Source: Alphaproteobacteria bacterium (lineage in GTDB: Bacteria; Pseudomonadota; Alphaproteobacteria; Reyranellales; Reyranellaceae). From it: 64,000 nucleotides of DNA. The position numbers and the translations under genes were made by a program. The notes beneath the pieces are model-generated. The model saw only the letters and a program-made list of their open reading frames with translations, was not told the DNA's origin and did not search any database. Numbering within the stretch: the first letter of the stretch is position 1; each line of letters starts with the position of its first letter. Location: assembly GCA_017307275.1 (NCBI GenBank), contig JAFKFK010000021.1:48819-112818 (forward strand), in the 5' to 3' direction. Positions 1-9,127 of this stretch are shown here, piece by piece.

Positions 1-1782
1 ACCGACGGCGCATTCCGTCAGGCTCGCCAGATCGATCCGGCAGTCGAAATCCAGGGCAAGCTACCGCCACCGGGCACGCGCTATGCCGAACGCTGGATCG
101 ATCCGTCGCTACGGTCTGCACCTGTCGACCACTATATCTTTCTGGATGCCGAGCGCCGCGAGCTGGGCAGCTCCGAGCAGACGACTTCCTACGATCCGCG
201 GGCCCGCTTGTGGTATCGCACGGCGCAACAGACGGGTGGGATCTCCGTCAGCGATGTCGACGTCTTCGCGACGCTGGGCCTTGTCGGCTTCACGGTCGGC
301 GCGCCGTTCTATCAGGACGGCAAGCTGCAGGGCGTGGCCGCCGCCGACATCACGCTGGACGATCTTTCCAACTATCTTGCCGAGCGCAAGGTGAGCCCCG
401 GCACGCTCTCCTACATTCTCGATCATCAGGGCCGGGTCATCGCCAACTCTGAGCGCGCCAAGACCTATGCCAGCCACTCCGGCCGCGTCGAGCTGCAGCA
501 CATCACCTCGCTGGGTAACGACCTGCCTGCCGTGGCTTTCAGCTTTCGTCCGCGCGGCGACGAGAAGATGTTTTCCTTCTCCCACGGCGGCAAGGAGTAC
601 GTCGCGAGCCTCACGACCTTGCCGGCGTCGTTCGGAAAGAAGTGGCAGCTCTTTGTCGTCTCGCCGCTCTCGGACTTCACCAGCATCTTCGCGGAGCACA
701 ACAACAAGCTCTTCGCCTTCGGTCTGGTCGCCATCGCCCTTCAGATCCTCATCATCTATTTCCTGTCCAGCGTCGTCTCCGCTCCACTGGAGAAACTCGC
801 GCACAAGGTGACGCGGATTCAGGACCTCGGGAGCGGCGATACTCTGCCCCCACTGCACTCACCGATCCGCGAAGTGGCTCTGCTGTCGCGTGCGATCGAT
901 ACACTCGACACCGCGGTGAAGTCGTTTTCTGCCTTTGTGCCGATCGGTCTTGTTCGTGAACTGCTCGAATCCGATCAGAAACTCGAGCTGGGTGGCCACA
1001 GCCGCTTCCTGACCATCTTCTTTTCCGATCTCGAAAGCTTTTCAACGCTATCGGAGGAGCTGCCGTCGCAGGAACTACTGCTGCGCGTGTCGGCCTATCT
1101 CGAAGTCGTGACCAAGGCGGTCAACGAGGAGCACGGCACCATCGACAAGTTTATCGGTGATGGTGTCATGGCATTCTGGGGCGCACCGGCGCTGCTCGAC
1201 GACCATGCGCTGCGGGCTTGCTACGCCGCTCTGCGCATCCGTCGGGCGATGGCCGCACTTAATGCACGTTGGGAAGCCGAAGGTGGCAAGCCGTTGCACA
1301 TTCGCGTCGGCATCCACAGCGATGCCGTCCTGGTCGGCAACATCGGCTCCAAGGAGCGCATGAGCTATACGGTGATGGGCGACGGCGTGAACGTCGCTTC
1401 GCGCCTCGAGGGGATAAATAAGGAATACGGCACCCGCATCTGCATCAGCCATTCGGTCTTCAAGGAAGCCGGAGACCAGCTCTGCGTCCGGCCGATCGAT
1501 GACGTGGTGGTCAAGGGCCGGCGCTCGAAGGTGCCAATCTACGAGGTGGTCGGTGCCTATGGAATCGGCGAGGAGTTTAAGCCCGATGCCGCCACCGAGA
1601 AGCTCTGCCGCATGACGCGCATGGCCTACGAGGCGTTGGTCGCCGAAGATTTCGCGCTGGCGCTCGAGCGCTACCGCGCGATCCTGATCGAGTATCCCGA
1701 GGATACGGTAGCCAACGAGATGGCCAAGCGCCTCGTCGCTACGGAAGCTACACCGCGCGTCCAGCGCCAGATGTCGCGCTGA
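1..1782 (+). CDS. Membrane adenylate/guanylate cyclase with periplasmic Cache-type sensor, 5'-truncated by the window edge
   Basis: The reading frame is open from base 1, so the start lies outside the window; 593 codons are visible. The visible N-terminal part reads as a periplasmic Cache-type sensor (e.g. VGAPFYQDGKLQGVAAADI at about bases 295-350). A hydrophobic helix follows at about 710-785, then a HAMP-like linker, then a class III nucleotidyl cyclase domain at about 1005-1545. The cyclase carries the metal-binding FSDLESF, the KFIGDGVMAFW stretch and TVMGDGVNVASRLEG, so it should be active; ATP is the likely substrate. A helical tail follows. The next genes (methyltransferase, ABC importer) follow closely on the same strand, which suggests one transcript linking ligand uptake with cAMP signalling (inference). 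Confidence 0.88.
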   Translation, partial: TDGAFRQARQIDPAVEIQGKLPPPGTRYAERWIDPSLRSAPVDHYIFLDAERRELGSSEQTTSYDPRARLWYRTAQQTGGISVSDVDVFATLGLVGFTVGAPFYQDGKLQGVAAADITLDDLSNYLAERKVSPGTLSYILDHQGRVIANSERAKTYASHSGRVELQHITSLGNDLPAVAFSFRPRGDEKMFSFSHGGKEYVASLTTLPASFGKKWQLFVVSPLSDFTSIFAEHNNKLFAFGLVAIALQILIIYFLSSVVSAPLEKLAHKVTRIQDLGSGDTLPPLHSPIREVALLSRAIDTLDTAVKSFSAFVPIGLVRELLESDQKLELGGHSRFLTIFFSDLESFSTLSEELPSQELLLRVSAYLEVVTKAVNEEHGTIDKFIGDGVMAFWGAPALLDDHALRACYAALRIRRAMAALNARWEAEGGKPLHIRVGIHSDAVLVGNIGSKERMSYTVMGDGVNVASRLEGINKEYGTRICISHSVFKEAGDQLCVRPIDDVVVKGRRSKVPIYEVVGAYGIGEEFKPDAATEKLCRMTRMAYEALVAEDFALALERYRAILIEYPEDTVANEMAKRLVATEATPRVQRQMSR

Positions 1783-1804
1783 CCGACAGATCGATCGCCG
1801 CCCT

Positions 1805-2500
1805 ATGCTAGATATTGCCAAGCCTTCTCCCGCCACAGCAGCCTTGCGGCCGAGCGAGTACACCGCAACCTTGATCCATGTCCTGCGGCATCGCTCCGAG
1901 TGTGTGAAGGACGCGAAGGTCCTCGAAATGGGATGCGGCAGCGGCGTCGTGCTGGCGGCGCTCGGCGCGATGGGGGCAGCCTCGTTGAGCGGCATCGACA
2001 TCGAGGATGAAGCCGTCCGCAGCGGCCGGTCGCTGCTGCGTGAGCTTGGTCACGATGCCCAGCTTTTCCATGGCGACATGTGGCAGCCCGTCGCCGGCTG
2101 TCGTTTCGACCTGATTGTCGCCAACCTGCCGCACTTCCCGATGGAGCATATTGAAGTGGCCGGCCGCCTGCCGACGTGGAGCTCGGGTGGCTCTGACGGC
2201 CGAGAGTTCCTCGATCCCTTTATCGAGGGCCTGGCCGACCATTTCACGGCCAAGGCGCGGGCGGTTCTCACCCACAATGCCTTTGTCGATGTCGAGCGTT
2301 CCCGCAGCCTCGCGGCGCGTCGCGGACTCGCCCTCACGATCCTCGCCTCGGTGCTGGTCCACATCCCCAACGAGAAACTCGCCTTGATGACGCCGTCGGT
2401 GCTGCTGACGGAGGAGGGCAAGTCGATCCATCGTTATGGCCCCCACGTCTTCGCCGACCTTCATATCGTGGAGATCTCTCCCGTCGGAACGCAGAGCTGA
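1805..2500 (+). CDS. Class I SAM-dependent methyltransferase (HemK-like fold), substrate unknown
   Basis: A 231-residue protein starting 22 bp after the cyclase stop. The Rossmann SAM-binding signature is clear: VLEMGCGSGVVLAALG (motif I, about residues 40-55) and a SGIDIEDEAV acidic loop. DLIVANLPHFP sits where N-specific methyltransferases such as PrmC/HemK carry NPPY; here the second position is Leu and the aromatic is Phe, so the target is probably not the release-factor glutamine. It sits between a sensor cyclase and an ABC importer and ends 1 bp before the importer start, which argues for co-translation. I cannot name its substrate. Confidence 0.8.
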   Translation: MLDIAKPSPATAALRPSEYTATLIHVLRHRSECVKDAKVLEMGCGSGVVLAALGAMGAASLSGIDIEDEAVRSGRSLLRELGHDAQLFHGDMWQPVAGCRFDLIVANLPHFPMEHIEVAGRLPTWSSGGSDGREFLDPFIEGLADHFTAKARAVLTHNAFVDVERSRSLAARRGLALTILASVLVHIPNEKLALMTPSVLLTEEGKSIHRYGPHVFADLHIVEISPVGTQS

Positions 2501-2501
2501 G

Positions 2502-4172
2502 ATGTCCATCCGGCGTGGTCTGTTCGTGGTTTTGGCGTGGCTTGCCTTGTTCGTCGCGCCGGCTGTCCGGGCTGAAACACCGGATGCCGCCCTTGCCGCT
2601 TTGCTCTCGGAGGCGCGCGCTGCTGCAGCCGTGCCCGGGGCCTGTAGCCAATCGGGCGTCGATCGCCTCGTGCGGCTCTATTGCACCGGCAAGATCCGCA
2701 TCGGCGTGCGCGAATACTATCCGCTGTTCGGCACGCGCGAAGGCCAGGAACGCATTGGCTATGATGTCGATGTCGGCCGCGCCATGGCCGAGCGCCTGGG
2801 CGTCACGCCCGAGTTCACCCGCGTCAACGCCGCCAGCCGCATTCCACTGCTGGCGGACGACAAGATCGACCTCACCATCGCCACGATGGGCCACAATGCC
2901 CAGCGCGACGGCCAGGTGCGGTTTATTCGGCCGCACTACTACCAGTCCGAAACGACGATCGTCGGTCCGAAGTCGTTGGAGATCAAGGACTGGCCCGACA
3001 TCGCCAACCGGACGATCTGTGTCACCGTCGGCAATGGGTCGAATGCGCAGATCGTCTCGCACAGTGCGCGTCTGATGCTGTTCGACGAAGCCGGCGTGCT
3101 GCCCGACAGGCTGCGCGACGAGATCTGCACCTTGGCCGCGCAGGACGACAGCTTCTTCGCCTACTATTTCACCGACCCGGCGTTTGCCGCTCGCTTCGAC
3201 CAGAAGTTCGGCTTTGCCCAAGTGCCCTGGGGCGTCGCTGTGGCGCTGACCTCTGGTACGGATCGGCTGGCGAAGGCGCTCGACCTCATCAGCCAGATTT
3301 TCCATCGCGATGGCGAGTTCCTGAAGATCGCGAAGGAGAACCATATCGGCATTGGCTTCCTCGAACGCCAGCGCGCGGTCTGGAACCGGCCGGAGTGCAA
3401 CACGGCCGCCGGCAACACCGATCCGGCCTGCGTCTTGCCAGCACTCTCCGCGGTGTTGGAGCCGACTCCGATCGCTGGGCGCGTTGCGGCCTTTGAAACC
3501 TGGATGGAGAAGCATACGGGAATCGCCCTACAGCTCCCGATGTTCAAGACCATGCCGGCGTGGCAGCTCTTCAAGGCCGGTATCATCAATTCGCTGATCC
3601 TGGTGGCGGGTGCGCTGGCAGCGACGCTGCTCTTCGCCCTGATACTCGGCGCGCTCCAGAGCTCGCGCTCCTTCGTAGCGCGCTGGCCGGCGCGGCTCCT
3701 CACCATCATCCTGCAATCCTCGCCGGTCGTGCTGACCCTGGTCATCTCCGCCGCCGTGGCGCACGCGCTCTTTCCCTATTCTTCTGCGGTCGCGATCGGA
3801 GCGGCCATCGTGGCGCTCGGCCTAATGAACGGCAGCAATGCCGGTCAGGCGATTGCCGAAGCCATGCATTCGCTGCGAACGGAGAGGGGCGGACCGCCCG
3901 CGCCGACGGTCGAACTGTACGGCCGGGCGGTCAGCCGCTCGGCTACGCAGATCGTGTCGTTCCTGATCAACGCGGCGAAGGGTACGCCCATCGCAAGCTT
4001 CATCGGTGCGCCGGAACTGCTCAGCGCCCTGACCGACATCACCTCCTTCGCCAGCGGCCGGGCCAGCACCTATTCGCTGCTGCTGGTGTTCTACATCGCC
4101 GTCGTGATCGTCGTGGTCTGGCTCTGCGGCAAGCTGCGACTCTGGCTCGAACGCCGTCAGGTGGCAGCATGA
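2502..4172 (+). CDS. ABC amino-acid-type transporter: periplasmic binding protein fused to permease
   Basis: A 556-residue fusion. Residues 1-24 form a signal peptide ending VRAE. Residues about 45-290 are a type 2 periplasmic binding domain of the polar amino acid family (IRIGVREYYPLFG, GYDVDVGRAMAERLGV, DLTIATMGHNAQR). A Cys-containing linker follows, and from about residue 345 a multi-helix HisM/GlnP-type permease domain with an EAA-like loop (GTPIASFIGAPELLSAL). I chose the ATG at 2502 because it gives the signal peptide directly and lies 1 bp after the previous stop. The permease end overlaps the next permease gene by ATGA. No ATP-binding subunit is encoded nearby. The substrate is unknown; amino acids are the family expectation. 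Confidence 0.85.
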   Translation: MSIRRGLFVVLAWLALFVAPAVRAETPDAALAALLSEARAAAAVPGACSQSGVDRLVRLYCTGKIRIGVREYYPLFGTREGQERIGYDVDVGRAMAERLGVTPEFTRVNAASRIPLLADDKIDLTIATMGHNAQRDGQVRFIRPHYYQSETTIVGPKSLEIKDWPDIANRTICVTVGNGSNAQIVSHSARLMLFDEAGVLPDRLRDEICTLAAQDDSFFAYYFTDPAFAARFDQKFGFAQVPWGVAVALTSGTDRLAKALDLISQIFHRDGEFLKIAKENHIGIGFLERQRAVWNRPECNTAAGNTDPACVLPALSAVLEPTPIAGRVAAFETWMEKHTGIALQLPMFKTMPAWQLFKAGIINSLILVAGALAATLLFALILGALQSSRSFVARWPARLLTIILQSSPVVLTLVISAAVAHALFPYSSAVAIGAAIVALGLMNGSNAGQAIAEAMHSLRTERGGPPAPTVELYGRAVSRSATQIVSFLINAAKGTPIASFIGAPELLSALTDITSFASGRASTYSLLLVFYIAVVIVVVWLCGKLRLWLERRQVAA

Positions 4173-4798
4173 GCCGCATCTCGCCCGATTTCCTGCCGCA
4201 ACTCCTGGCCGGCATGGTGGTCAACTTCGAGATCGCGGCGATTGCGCTCGTGATCGGCCTTGCCGTTGGCGGCCTGCTCACCTGGGCGAAGCTGGGCGGC
4301 GGCGTGGTGGGAGCGCTTGCCACGACGCTCATCGGCTTGATGCGGGCAGCGCCGACCTTCGTCGTGATGTTCTTCCTGCTGAACATCATCCCGTCCGATG
4401 CAACACTGTTCGGCATCAATGTCGCGCCATCCGGCGTCATGACGGTCGCCCTGTCGCTGGTGCCCTATGCCGCGGCCTATGTCGCGGACAATGGAAGCGA
4501 AGCTTTGAAGCAGCTTCGCGATGGCTCGCCGCTCGGTGCCTTGCTCTTCCTGCCCAATGTCACGCGCGCTTATTTCGTGTTGGTGATGTCGTCGAGCGCC
4601 GGTGCAGCCATCGGCGTCAGCGAGGGGATTGCGGTGATCCTGCGCGAGGCCGAGCGGATGCCGACGCTGGGCGACAAGATGGTCTTGTTTGCCATTGGCA
4701 TCGTCTGCTTCGGCATCACCCTGCAGGCAGGCTTTGCCCTGATGCGGTTGTTGCAGCACCGACTCGGCCGCCTCGCGTTGCGCAGCCGTCAAGGCTAG
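4169..4798 (+). CDS. ABC transporter permease, amino-acid (HisM/GlnP) type
   Basis: A 209-residue membrane protein whose ATG overlaps the stop of the binding-protein/permease fusion (ATGA), so the two are translationally coupled. It has about five hydrophobic segments, for example FEIAAIALVIGLAVGGLLTW and FVVMFFLLNII. A degenerate EAA-loop region lies around SSSAGAAIGVSEGIAVIL near residues 140-157. It probably forms the heterodimeric channel with the permease half of the fusion. The ATPase must come from elsewhere. Confidence 0.82.
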   Translation: MSRISPDFLPQLLAGMVVNFEIAAIALVIGLAVGGLLTWAKLGGGVVGALATTLIGLMRAAPTFVVMFFLLNIIPSDATLFGINVAPSGVMTVALSLVPYAAAYVADNGSEALKQLRDGSPLGALLFLPNVTRAYFVLVMSSSAGAAIGVSEGIAVILREAERMPTLGDKMVLFAIGIVCFGITLQAGFALMRLLQHRLGRLALRSRQG

Positions 4799-4807
4799 GC
4801 TGGCGGG

Positions 4808-5683
4808 ATGAGTAGTGATCCGCAGTATGCGTCCGTCTTTCGTCCCGGCCTGTTCGCTGGCCGCACCATCCTCGTCACTGGTGGCGGCTCCGGCCTGGGC
4901 CGCTGCACTGCACACGAGCTGAAGTCGCTGGGCGCGCGGCTCGCGATTGCGGGCCGCACCCAGGAGAAGCTCGACCGCGTGAAGGAGGAGCTGGGCGATC
5001 CCGACACCTTCACCTTTGCCGCCGATCTCCGGCGCGAAGAGGAGGTCAAGGCCATGGTCGATGGTGTGCTGGCCTGGAGCGGCGGGCGCATCGACGGGCT
5101 GGTGAACAACGCCGGCGGCCAGTTCCCGGCCCAGCTCAGGGACATCTCGCTGAACGGCTGGAATGCCGTGGTGAACAACAACATGACCGCGACCTTCCTC
5201 GTCTCCAAGGCGGTCTATCTCGGTTCGATGGAAAAGCACGGCGGCGCCATCGTGAATGTCGGCGCCGATTTCGAACTGGGCAATCCCGGCATGGGCCACA
5301 ATGGGGCCGCGCGCGCCGGCCAGACCAACTTCACCTATACGGCCTCGGTCGAATGGGCCCATTCCGGCGTGCGCGTGAACTCCGTGCTGCCGGGTTTCAT
5401 CGCTTCTTCGGGGCTGGACCGTTATCCTGAACGTTCCCACGACGTACTGCGCGGCGTTAAGACCCGTGTGCCGTTGAAGCGGCACGGCACGGAGTCGGAG
5501 ATCGCCGCGGCCATCGTCTATCTGCTGAGCGATGCCGCCGCCTATGTGACCGGCACGTCGCTGCGCGTAGACGGCGGCCTGCACAATGCCGGCAAGTCGA
5601 GCTTCTACGAAGTGCCGGATCACGACCGGTCCAAACCGTTCAACGGCTTTCCGCTCTATCGTCCGCCAAAGGTGCTGGAGTAG
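4808..5683 (+). CDS. SDR-family oxidoreductase
   Basis: A 291-residue short-chain dehydrogenase/reductase. The cofactor motif is TGGGSGLG near residue 22, followed by AIAGRTQEKLDR, and NNAGG occurs near residue 98. In the catalytic region the Ser/Tyr-x3-Lys signature is changed: where YxxxK is expected the sequence reads GHNGAARAGQTNFTYTASVEWA, so Tyr-Lys is not conventional. The C-terminal SDR segment (VTGTSLRVDGGL) is intact. It resembles the 2,4-dienoyl-CoA reductase/PecR-like branch of SDRs, some of which lack the classical Tyr. It starts 9 bp after the permease stop, so it may share that transcript. Confidence 0.78.
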   Translation: MSSDPQYASVFRPGLFAGRTILVTGGGSGLGRCTAHELKSLGARLAIAGRTQEKLDRVKEELGDPDTFTFAADLRREEEVKAMVDGVLAWSGGRIDGLVNNAGGQFPAQLRDISLNGWNAVVNNNMTATFLVSKAVYLGSMEKHGGAIVNVGADFELGNPGMGHNGAARAGQTNFTYTASVEWAHSGVRVNSVLPGFIASSGLDRYPERSHDVLRGVKTRVPLKRHGTESEIAAAIVYLLSDAAAYVTGTSLRVDGGLHNAGKSSFYEVPDHDRSKPFNGFPLYRPPKVLE

Positions 5684-5727
5684 TCTCTGTGCGCCTTTAT
5701 CGGGCCCTGAACCAACCGGAGGATACG

Positions 5728-6252
5728 ATGCGTATTGGCCGATTTTTCGCTGCCTTGTCTGTCGCCTGTACTTTAGGCGTCGCGGTGTCGCTTCCGGCCC
5801 ATGCCCAGACCGCCAAGGCGGCCCTGAAGGATGCCGGCGGCAAGGACGTCGGCACCGTCCAGCTGATCCAGACACCACATGGCGTGCTGCTCAAGATGGC
5901 GCTGAAGGGCGTTGCCCCGGGCGAGCATGCCTTCCACATTCACGCGGTCGGCAAGTGCGAGCCGCCCTTCACCAGCGCCGGCGGCCATTTCAATCCGGCC
6001 GGCAAGAAGCACGGGATGGAAGCCAAGGAAGGCGCGCACGCCGGCGACATGCCGAACCTCTACGTGCCCGCCAATGGCGAGCTGACGGTCGACGTGGCCA
6101 ATCACATGGTCACCCTGGCCAAGGGGCAGCCGAACTCGGTGTTCGATGCCGATGGATCGGCGATCATCATTCACGCCGGCGCCGACGACTATAAGTCCGA
6201 TCCGACGGGCAATGCCGGCGACCGCATCGCCTGCGGCGTGATCACCGAGTAG
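5728..6252 (+). CDS. sodC: Periplasmic Cu,Zn superoxide dismutase
   Basis: A 174-residue protein with a signal peptide (MRIGRFFAALSVACTLGVAV...AHAQ). The Cu ligands lie in HAFHIHAVG and in IIHAGADDY, and the bridging/Zn region is GGHFNPAGKKHG...HAGDMPNL. The disulfide pair is GKCEPPF and DRIACGVI. I prefer the ATG at 5728, which is preceded by a GGAGG at 5718-5722 and opens directly into the signal peptide; an upstream in-frame start would add 13 unlikely residues. It converts superoxide to hydrogen peroxide and oxygen in the periplasm. Confidence 0.93.
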   Translation: MRIGRFFAALSVACTLGVAVSLPAHAQTAKAALKDAGGKDVGTVQLIQTPHGVLLKMALKGVAPGEHAFHIHAVGKCEPPFTSAGGHFNPAGKKHGMEAKEGAHAGDMPNLYVPANGELTVDVANHMVTLAKGQPNSVFDADGSAIIIHAGADDYKSDPTGNAGDRIACGVITE

Positions 6253-6289
6253 CTGTCGCTTTCTAAAGCCAAGGACTGGAGTCGATAGA

Positions 6290-7324
6290 ATGGATTTGGC
6301 CCGTTTCCCGCGTCGCCGTTACACGCATGCGCCCACGCCGATCGAGCTGCTGCCGCATTTCACCAAGGCGCTGGCGGCAAGCTGCCCGGGCGGCGTCGGT
6401 CCGGAAATCTGGATCAAGCGCGACGATCTGTTGGGCCTCTTCCCCGGCGGCAACAAGACCCGCAAGCTCGAGTTCCTGGCGGCCGACGCCTTGGCGCAGG
6501 GTGCCGATACGTTGATCACCTGCGGCGCCCCGCAATCCAACCATTGCCGCATCACGCTCTCGGCCGCGGTCAAGGAAGGGCTGAAGTGCCGCTTCGTGAT
6601 CGAGGAGCGCGTGCCCGGCAGCTACAAGAAGGAAGCCGGCGGCAACAACTTCATGTTCGAACTGATGGGCGTCGAGGCCATTACCGTGGTGCCCGGCGGT
6701 TCGGACATGGGTGCGGCGATGTCGAAGATGGCGCAGGAAGTCGCCTCGCTCGGCCGCAAGGGCTACATCATTCCCGGCGGCGGCTCCAACGCCATCGGTG
6801 GCCTGGGCTATGTCGCCTGCGTGCAGGAGATGCAGCAGCAGTGGCTCGACATGGGCCTGGCGCTTGATGCCGTGGTGGTGGGCTCCGGCAGCTCGGGCAC
6901 GCACGGCGGCATGGTGGCGGGCTTCTTTGGCAACAGCATCAAGATCCCGCTGATCGGCATCGGCGTCAGCCGTGATCCAGCCGACCAGGAGCCGCTGGTT
7001 CACAAGGAAGCGCAGGCCGTGGCCGATCTTCTCGGCATCGGCAAGGTGCCGCGCGAGGCGGTGAAGAGCTTCGGCGGCTACTGGCAGCCGAAGTATTCAG
7101 TGCCCAATGCCAAGATGGTGGAAGCCGTCCAGATGCTGGCGCGCACCGAAGGCATCCTGCTCGACCCGGTCTACACCGGGAAGATCATGGCGGGCCTCAT
7201 CGGTCTGGCCCGCCAGGGTCACTTCAAGCCGAATGCCAAGGTGCTGTTCATGCACACCGGCGGCCTGCCCTCGCTCCACGTCTATGAAGACGTGGTGCTC
7301 GGGCGCACGGCGCTGAACGACTGA
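6290..7324 (+). CDS. PLP-dependent D-cysteine desulfhydrase / L-cysteate sulfo-lyase family enzyme
   Basis: A 344-residue fold-type II PLP enzyme of the ACC-deaminase/D-cysteine desulfhydrase family. The PLP lysine lies in FPGGNKTRKLEFL (about residue 52), followed by GAPQSNHCR. GGGSNAIGGLGY and GSGSSGTHGGM form phosphate and substrate loops. The family members DcyD (D-cysteine to pyruvate, H2S and ammonia) and CuyA (L-cysteate sulfo-lyase) cannot be told apart by eye. A second, more divergent family member lies at 47870-48913. The 3' end meets the convergent Bug binding-protein gene with only 3 bp between stops. Confidence 0.85.
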   Translation: MDLARFPRRRYTHAPTPIELLPHFTKALAASCPGGVGPEIWIKRDDLLGLFPGGNKTRKLEFLAADALAQGADTLITCGAPQSNHCRITLSAAVKEGLKCRFVIEERVPGSYKKEAGGNNFMFELMGVEAITVVPGGSDMGAAMSKMAQEVASLGRKGYIIPGGGSNAIGGLGYVACVQEMQQQWLDMGLALDAVVVGSGSSGTHGGMVAGFFGNSIKIPLIGIGVSRDPADQEPLVHKEAQAVADLLGIGKVPREAVKSFGGYWQPKYSVPNAKMVEAVQMLARTEGILLDPVYTGKIMAGLIGLARQGHFKPNAKVLFMHTGGLPSLHVYEDVVLGRTALND

Positions 7325-7327
7325 CGC

Positions 7328-8323
7328 CTATTCGACCTTGGCGCCGGACGCCTTGATGATCGGCGCCAACTTCTTCTCGTCGTTGGCGCGGTAGGCGGCC
7401 GTATCCTTGGGCGACATCCAGATGTTGGTGGCGCCCTGCTGCTCGTAAGCCGTCTTCACGGCGGGGCTGTCGAGCGCCTTCTTGGTGAGGGCCGAGAGTT
7501 TCTCGACCATCGCCGGCGGCAGGTTGGCCGGACCGCAGACACCACCCCAGGACGTGATCTCGAAGCCCGGCAGGAACTCCGCGATGGTGGGCTTGTCGGG
7601 CACGGCGGGGTGCCGCGTCTTGGAGGTCACGGCGATGCCCTTCACCTTGCCGCCCTTCATCAGGCCGAGCGGGCCGGGGATGTTGTCGAACATCATGTCG
7701 ACCTGGCCTGCCAGGATGTCCTGATGGGCGGGCGCGCTGCCCTTGTAGGGCACGTGCAGGAGATTGACGCCGGCCATCTGCTTGAACATCTCGCCCGTCA
7801 GGTGCGGGCTGGTGCCGGCGCCCGAGGAGGCGAAGGAGTATTTGCCCGGATTGGCCTTCGCTAGCGCGATCAGCTCGGGGATGGTGTTCGCGGGGAAGTC
7901 GAGCCGCGTCATCAGGAAGTTCGGCACCGACCAGAGCATGGCGATGCCGGTGAAGTCCTTGGCCGCGTCGAACGGCAGCTTGGCGTAGAGCGTCGGCGAG
8001 ATCGCGTGTGCGGCGATCGTGTAGAGCCCGATCGTGTAGCCATCGGGCGCGGACTTGGCGATCACGTCGGCGCCGATATTGCCGCCGGAGCCGGCCCTGT
8101 TTTCGATGATGAACTGCTGGCCGGTCAATTCCGAAAGCTGGGCGCAGACGATTCGCGAGAGCGTGTCGGTCGGCCCGCCCGGCGGGAAGACCACGATGTA
8201 GCGAACCGGCTTGTTCGGCCAGTCATCGGCCGCCCGCGCGATGCCGGATGCAACCATGGGAGCGGCGAGCAGACCGCCCGACAGGGCGAGCGCGCGCCGG
8301 CGACGCAGAAACAACTTTGCCAT
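7328..8323 (-). CDS. Bug/TctC-family periplasmic solute-binding protein (tripartite tricarboxylate transporter type)
   Basis: A 331-residue exported binding protein with an Arg-rich N-terminus and signal sequence ending IARAAD. It shows the Bug signatures KPVRYIVVFPPGGPTDTLSR, NIGADVIAKSAPDGYTIG, FASSGAGTSPHLTGEMFK and LLHVPYKGSAPA. A GGAGG lies about 9 bp upstream of the start. No TctA/TctB membrane components are in the window, as is usual for this expanded family. The ligand (a carboxylate, by family) is not predictable. Confidence 0.9.
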   Translation of the reverse strand: MAKLFLRRRRALALSGGLLAAPMVASGIARAADDWPNKPVRYIVVFPPGGPTDTLSRIVCAQLSELTGQQFIIENRAGSGGNIGADVIAKSAPDGYTIGLYTIAAHAISPTLYAKLPFDAAKDFTGIAMLWSVPNFLMTRLDFPANTIPELIALAKANPGKYSFASSGAGTSPHLTGEMFKQMAGVNLLHVPYKGSAPAHQDILAGQVDMMFDNIPGPLGLMKGGKVKGIAVTSKTRHPAVPDKPTIAEFLPGFEITSWGGVCGPANLPPAMVEKLSALTKKALDSPAVKTAYEQQGATNIWMSPKDTAAYRANDEKKLAPIIKASGAKVE

Positions 8324-8389
8324 CTTGAATGAGCCTCCACTGCTTTATAGTTGGGGCGCATCCTATATGAATCGGGCTCCGCCGGTAAA

Positions 8390-9127
8390 TTACCGCTGTG
8401 ACGGCGTGAAGTGGGCCACGAGCTGGTGGGCGTCGCCGGGATAGAGCAGGCGCACGTGCGTGATCGGCAGTTTGCCGCGCCAGGTGCGGCGCTCGACGAC
8501 GAGGCAGGACGTGCCCTGCGGAACCCCGAGCCGCAAAGCCTCGGCGCGACCCGCCGCGGTGGCGCGGATGCGGTGTTCGGCTTCGGTCCACGGCACCGTG
8601 TCGAGCAGCCAGCGGCCCGGCGAGATTTCCGCGAAGCTTTCTGCCTCGGCTTCCGGAACCGCCTTGAGATTGATCAGGCGCTCTTCCAGGCAGAACACCT
8701 TGCGCCGCGCGAAGTGACGGCAGGAAATCTCCAGGAGGCGACCGGATATCTTGGCTCCCAGGAAGTCGCTGTCGCGGCGGTCGCTGCGTCGCGCCGTCCG
8801 GGAAATCATCTCGAAGCGATAGGGTTGGCCGAGCGCCAGCACCTCGGCCTTGATGTCGTGGATTTCCAGAACGGCCGCCTGCGAACTCGGCTGCCGCACG
8901 AACGTGCCGGCCTTGCGCCGCCGCTCGACGAGGCCGGCATTGGCGAGCTGCGTCAGCACTTTGGCGACCGTCATGCGCGAGCAGTCGTAGGCTGCTGCCA
9001 GCTCGTGCTCGGTGGCAATGCGGGCGCCCGGCGCCAGCGCGCCGGACAGGATGCGGCCTTCGATGTCGCCGAGAATCCGCTGATGAAGCGACGCTGTCGT
9101 ACCCGCCTTGTCGGACATCCGCGTCAT
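8390..9127 (-). CDS. hutC: GntR-family histidine utilization repressor
   Basis: A 245-residue protein with an N-terminal winged helix (LHQRILGDIEGRILSGALAPGARIATEHELAAAYDCSRMTVAKVL) and a C-terminal UTRA effector domain ending in the HutC-typical CLVVERRTW...VRLLYPGDAHQLVAHF. The start at 9127 overlaps the stop of hutF by ATGA, so hutF-hutC is one transcript. By family it represses hut genes and is released by urocanate. A candidate operator lies between hutF and hutI at 10507-10524. The second HutC-like protein at 24509-25234 is only distantly similar. Confidence 0.9.
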   Translation of the reverse strand: MTRMSDKAGTTASLHQRILGDIEGRILSGALAPGARIATEHELAAAYDCSRMTVAKVLTQLANAGLVERRRKAGTFVRQPSSQAAVLEIHDIKAEVLALGQPYRFEMISRTARRSDRRDSDFLGAKISGRLLEISCRHFARRKVFCLEERLINLKAVPEAEAESFAEISPGRWLLDTVPWTEAEHRIRATAAGRAEALRLGVPQGTSCLVVERRTWRGKLPITHVRLLYPGDAHQLVAHFTPSQR

